From Raineya sp. (GTDB taxonomy: Bacteria > Bacteroidota > Bacteroidia > Cytophagales > Thermonemataceae), in assembly GCA_025454915.1 (NCBI GenBank), contig JALONN010000012.1:62001-126000 (forward strand): 64,000 bases of DNA. The letters run 5' to 3'. Below the pieces are notes generated by a model. That model had not been told where the DNA came from. It ran no database searches and was given only the letters and a program-made list of their open reading frames with translations. A program made the position numbers and the translations under genes. Shown piece by piece: positions 60,613 through 64,000 of the stretch (positions within the stretch are counted from its first letter, which is position 1; each line of letters opens with the position of its first letter).

Positions 60613-61161
60613 ATGGGAGAAAATCAAATAAAGACCAACCCACACACATTAGATGAAATCGAGAAGGAAATTACAAGAATATTCGAAGAGATTATGAATG
60701 AATATTTTCCAAAAAGAAGAGAAAATGGAAAATCAGATGTGGAAAAAACTACAAGAATTTGGATTACAGATGAAATCAAAAAAAGGATAAAAAAACTGGG
60801 TGAAAAATCTGATTATGATACTCCAGAAAAAGAGTTTTTATATGATTTGTCTTGGTGTAAGTATGAAAATGACATTTTAGATGAAATGATTTTGGCTTTA
60901 GAAAGTGAGTTAAGCTCAAGAAGCACAGATGGTTTAAGAGAGGATTTTAACAAACTATTGGTAGTAAATGTAAAATACAGAGTTTTTATATGTTTTGAGT
61001 ACAATAAGCTCCAATTTCCTGAAAGTGTAAACAAACTTATTGATGACTTACAGGAATCTTTTGATAAATGTAAAAACTTGAATAATGAATCAAGACTTTT
61101 ACTCTTAGTTTGTGATGATTATAATAACGGAAAAGTTTACCCTTACCTAATGATAAAATAG
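60613..61161 (+). CDS. PD-(D/E)XK-like hypothetical protein
   Basis: A 182-residue protein from the ATG at 60613 (MGENQIKTN); the frame continues upstream through the terminator hairpin and is not used. Motif-like residues: FLYDLSW (Asp78), ILALESEL (Glu97, Glu99) and DFNKLLVVNVKYRVFI (Lys114). This D..ExE..DFxKLL pattern is seen in a family of restriction-endonuclease-fold proteins of unknown role; the assignment is by eye. The region is AT-rich. It is followed by the PD-(D/E)XK gene after 3 nt, so the two are co-transcribed. Confidence 0.55.
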   Translation: MGENQIKTNPHTLDEIEKEITRIFEEIMNEYFPKRRENGKSDVEKTTRIWITDEIKKRIKKLGEKSDYDTPEKEFLYDLSWCKYENDILDEMILALESELSSRSTDGLREDFNKLLVVNVKYRVFICFEYNKLQFPESVNKLIDDLQESFDKCKNLNNESRLLLLVCDDYNNGKVYPYLMIK

Positions 61162-61164
61162 TTT

Positions 61165-62238
61165 ATGGAGCAAATAGAGTATAAAATACTTGAAAACCTG
61201 CTAATAGAAACAAGTAAAATAGTTAAGAAATACGAAACTATTACACAAAAAACGGGGGAAAAGTTTAATATTTTTAATATTTTAAACTTAAGAAACAAAG
61301 AGCTTATTCATTCTGCTTTTATTGCAGAGTTATTAAATCCTAATGGTAGCCATTATTTTGGTACAATATTTTTAGGATTCTTTATTGAAGAATTAAGTTT
61401 AGATCATGAATATGATTCTGAAAGCTTACAAAAGGCAACTGTATATGTAGAAAAAGCCTTTGATAATGGTAGAATAGATATTTATATTCAAATACCAAAC
61501 AAAAGAAATATAATTATTGAAAATAAAATATATGCAGGAGACCAAGAAGAACAACTGTATAGATATTTTGAGTTTGATAAGCAAGCCCATATCATATATC
61601 TTACATTGTGGGGAAGTGAAGCTTCTGAAAACTCTAAACAGGGCTTGAAGCATATCCTCAATATTTCTTATCAAGAAAATATAAAAAACTGGTTAGAAAA
61701 AAGCCTCGTAATATCTACTTCAAAACCTCTTGTCAAAGAGAATATTGCTCAATATTTAAATATAGTAAATAGTTTAACTAATCAATCTCCTAATGATATG
61801 GAAAGTGAAATTATAAAACTAATAATAGATAAGAAACTGGCTGGAACAGCTCAATTCATACATAATCAATGGCTTAATATTATAAATCAAATTGTTGAAA
61901 ATTTGAGAATAAAAGTACCTTTTCAAAGTATTATAAATATTAAAGAAAAAGATTTTATAATAGAGTGGAATTCTGATGAGAAAGATTATAAACGTATCTA
62001 TGTCGGGGTAAAAATTAAAGATAATGAATCAAGTATTGAAGAGAAGTTATTTAAAGAAATACAAAATAAATTTGAAAATAATGTTGAAATTATAAAACCG
62101 TCTTATCCTAATACTTGGATAATGTATAAATATGTTGTTGAATGGGAAAATACTTCTTGGGATGAAGTTTTAGAAAAAATGCCTGAAATTTTACAAGCAG
62201 AAATCAATATGATTATTGAAAAGCTTAATGTAAATTAA
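61165..62238 (+). CDS. PD-(D/E)XK nuclease superfamily protein (PDDEXK_4 type)
   Basis: A 357-residue protein. The N-terminal part has LRNKELIHSAFIAELLNPNG with Glu55, then GRIDIYIQI (Asp105), IIIENKIYAGDQEEQLYRY (Glu119-x-Lys121, Gln127, Gln130): a full D..ExK..QxxxQ nuclease core as in the PDDEXK_4 family. The C-terminal 200 residues are helical and AT-rich in coding, with no known domain. Function within the family is mostly unknown, with phage-defence contexts reported. It lies 3 nt after the other nuclease-like gene and about 50 nt before dnaE, in the same direction. Confidence 0.72.
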   Translation: MEQIEYKILENLLIETSKIVKKYETITQKTGEKFNIFNILNLRNKELIHSAFIAELLNPNGSHYFGTIFLGFFIEELSLDHEYDSESLQKATVYVEKAFDNGRIDIYIQIPNKRNIIIENKIYAGDQEEQLYRYFEFDKQAHIIYLTLWGSEASENSKQGLKHILNISYQENIKNWLEKSLVISTSKPLVKENIAQYLNIVNSLTNQSPNDMESEIIKLIIDKKLAGTAQFIHNQWLNIINQIVENLRIKVPFQSIINIKEKDFIIEWNSDEKDYKRIYVGVKIKDNESSIEEKLFKEIQNKFENNVEIIKPSYPNTWIMYKYVVEWENTSWDEVLEKMPEILQAEINMIIEKLNVN

Positions 62239-62288
62239 TCTTGCTAAACCCCTCAAAAAACTGTATTTTTACTAAAAAAATCCCCAAT

Positions 62289-64000
62289 ATGTCTGAGATA
62301 ATTCCTTTTACACATTTGCATTGCCATACGCAGTTTTCGTTGTTGGATGGAGCGGCGAGTATCAAAGAAATGATGAAAAAAGCCCAAAAAAATGGGATGA
62401 AAGCCGTAGCCTTAACAGACCACGGTAATATGTTTGGAGCTTTTAAATTTGTGGCAGAAGCCAATGCACATAACTTAAAGCCTATTGTAGGCTGTGAATT
62501 TTATTTGGTAAAAGACAGACACCTCAAGACTTTCAAGAAAGGAGAAAAAGATAAACGTTATCATCAACTATTATTAGCTAAAAACCCTGAGGGCTATCGA
62601 AATCTTGCAAAACTTTGTTCATTAGGTTTTATTGAAGGTTATTATTCCAAATATCCTCGTATAGATAAAGAGCTTTTGGTTCAGTATCACAAAGGGCTGA
62701 TAGCCACTTCATGTTGTTTAGGGGCAGAAGTTCCACAGGCAATTATGTATGAAAGTGAAGAAAAAGCCGAAGAACTCTTGAAATGGTGGATAGATTTGTT
62801 TGGAGACGATTATTATATAGAACTCCAAAGACACCATTTAGAGAATGTAAATGGCAAAGGAATGAGTCAAGAAGATGTAAATCAGACACTTTTACGTTTT
62901 GCTCGAAAATACAATCTCAAAGTAATTGCTACCAACGACTCACATTATGTAGAAGAAGAAGACTCCAACGCCCACGATATTTTATTGTGTATCAATACAG
63001 GTGCAAAGGTTTCTGACCCCAAAGCTACTGACGAAGAAAGTAGTAAAGGGCGTTTTGCATTTCCTAATAGTCAGTTTTATTTCAAGACTCAAGAAGAAAT
63101 GAACAAACTATTTGCAGATGTGCCATTGGCTTTAGATTATACCAATGAAATTTTTGATAAAGTAGAAAACATCAAACTCAAAAGAGATGTATTGATGCCT
63201 AATTTTCCACTTCCACAAGGCTTTAATACACAATTTGATTTTTTAAGACACCTTACTTTTGAGGGGGCAAAATATAAATATCCAGTTATGACTGCCGAAA
63301 TAGAGCAACGTCTCAATTTTGAGTTGGAAGTCATGCAGAAAATGGGTTTTGAGGGATACTTTTTAATTGTACAAGATTTTATCAATGCAGCCCGAAAATT
63401 GGATGTGGGAGTTGGTTTGGGGCGTGGTTCGGCAGCAGGTTCGGCAGTAGCCTATTGTATCGGTATCACCAACATTGATCCTATTCAGTATAGTTTGCTT
63501 TTTGAACGTTTCTTAAATCCAGAAAGGGTATCCATGCCCGATATTGATACTGACTTCGATGATGAAGGCAGGCAGAAAGTAATTGATTATGTGGTAGATA
63601 AATATGGGAAACATCAGGTAGCCTCTATCATTACTTATGGTACAATGGCTGCTAAAATGGCTATCAAAGATGTGGGACGTGTACTTGAATTGCCTTTGGA
63701 AGAAACCAACGTACTTGCCAAGCTTATTTCTGATAAACCAGGGACAAAATTAAAAGATGAGTATGAAAAAGCTGAAATTAAAACTATCTTAGAAGAAGGT
63801 AGCCTGAGAAGTAAAGTTTTAAAAGAAGCTTTGGTTTTAGAGGGTTCTGTACGAAACAGAGGTGTACATGCTGCGGGCATCATCATTGCCCCTGACGATA
63901 TAACCAACTATATACCTGTCTGTACAGATAACGATTCGGATTTGTTTATCACACAATTTGATGGAAAAGTAATTGAAGATGCTGGAATGCTGAAAATGGA
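62289..64000 (+). CDS. dnaE: DNA polymerase III subunit alpha, N-terminal part (3' end outside window)
   Basis: The replicative polymerase; 570 codons lie in the window. The PHP domain starts at residue 8 (THLHCHTQFSLLDGAAS, LTDHGNMFG, ATNDSHYVEEED), followed by the palm with GLGRGSAAGSAVAYCIGI and the catalytic PDIDTDFDDEGR. The frame is open to the last base. It starts at an ATG about 50 nt after the PDDEXK gene; no promoter was identified in that short gap. Standard DnaE1-like layout in the visible part. Confidence 0.96.
   Translation, partial: MSEIIPFTHLHCHTQFSLLDGAASIKEMMKKAQKNGMKAVALTDHGNMFGAFKFVAEANAHNLKPIVGCEFYLVKDRHLKTFKKGEKDKRYHQLLLAKNPEGYRNLAKLCSLGFIEGYYSKYPRIDKELLVQYHKGLIATSCCLGAEVPQAIMYESEEKAEELLKWWIDLFGDDYYIELQRHHLENVNGKGMSQEDVNQTLLRFARKYNLKVIATNDSHYVEEEDSNAHDILLCINTGAKVSDPKATDEESSKGRFAFPNSQFYFKTQEEMNKLFADVPLALDYTNEIFDKVENIKLKRDVLMPNFPLPQGFNTQFDFLRHLTFEGAKYKYPVMTAEIEQRLNFELEVMQKMGFEGYFLIVQDFINAARKLDVGVGLGRGSAAGSAVAYCIGITNIDPIQYSLLFERFLNPERVSMPDIDTDFDDEGRQKVIDYVVDKYGKHQVASIITYGTMAAKMAIKDVGRVLELPLEETNVLAKLISDKPGTKLKDEYEKAEIKTILEEGSLRSKVLKEALVLEGSVRNRGVHAAGIIIAPDDITNYIPVCTDNDSDLFITQFDGKVIEDAGMLKM

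Overview
The window reads as a chromosomal segment of an AT-rich, gliding/T9SS-type member of the Bacteroidota, probably Cytophagia-like. The lineage is inferred from family content: PorQ and a peptidase with a C-terminal sorting domain (type IX secretion), DUF3078, BatA and DUF4350 proteins, WbqC, PurS and secreted TPR sensor proteins. It is supported by promoters of the Bacteroidota form TTG-N19/20-TAnnTTTG. Short intergenic gaps often carry a hairpin shared by two convergent genes. No prophage, insertion sequence, integrase or CRISPR array was seen.

Layout. 1-7029: isocitrate lyase 3' end, a DnaJ-domain protein, an extended SDR, convergent trmB/rlmB methylases, a zinc-ribbon/membrane protein pair and murF. 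7130-9090: a Wzz-like protein and lpxB (envelope glycolipid). 9080-14523: a reverse-strand BatA / SDR / DUF4350 / lipoprotein run and a class IV aminotransferase. 14642-22941: sufB on its own, a UDG-like glycosylase with a methyltransferase, ffh, MATE, YihY, a Nudix hydrolase overlapping purS, and pssA. 23003-27138: aldehyde dehydrogenase, a phosphopantetheinyl transferase, a compact array of seven divergent tRNA-like genes, then a zinc-ribbon SDR starting 20 nt after the array. 27174-43108: a lipoprotein, patatin, metK, an M23 peptidase, dusB, a CPBP protease, a TPR histidine kinase, an aspartoacylase-like enzyme, a TPR-SpoIIE phosphatase, an SH3 lipoprotein and mfd. 43227-48530: a surface-glycan cluster (WbqC, GT2, methyltransferase, SMR-like transporter, WecE-like aminotransferase) and a TatD hydrolase. 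48531-54265: a probable orphan small RNA, a secreted M1 peptidase, a peptidoglycan-binding protein, a 16-codon microgene with three PFGN repeats, a RidA-family protein and ftsZ. 54590-64000: DUF3078, GH3, YfiR-like, porQ, fabI, an acidic serine hydrolase, two adjacent PD-(D/E)XK-like proteins, and the 5' part of dnaE.

Most genes are housekeeping. The features that do not fit ordinary annotation are: (1) the tRNA array at 25195-25754, built from three body families in the order A-B-C-A-B-C-B, with anticodons Ala-Arg-Cys-Asp-Gly-Cys-Ser and several compensatory stem changes; (2) the micro-ORF at 52157-52207, whose repeats differ only by synonymous changes; (3) a self-contained promoter-60 nt RNA-terminator unit at 48621-48716 with a second partial copy; (4) the two nuclease-like genes at 60613-62238, which could be a small defence module.

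All functional assignments come from motif recognition by eye. Start codons were moved inward where the longest reading frame began at TTG or overlapped a neighbour and a better ATG/GTG was available.
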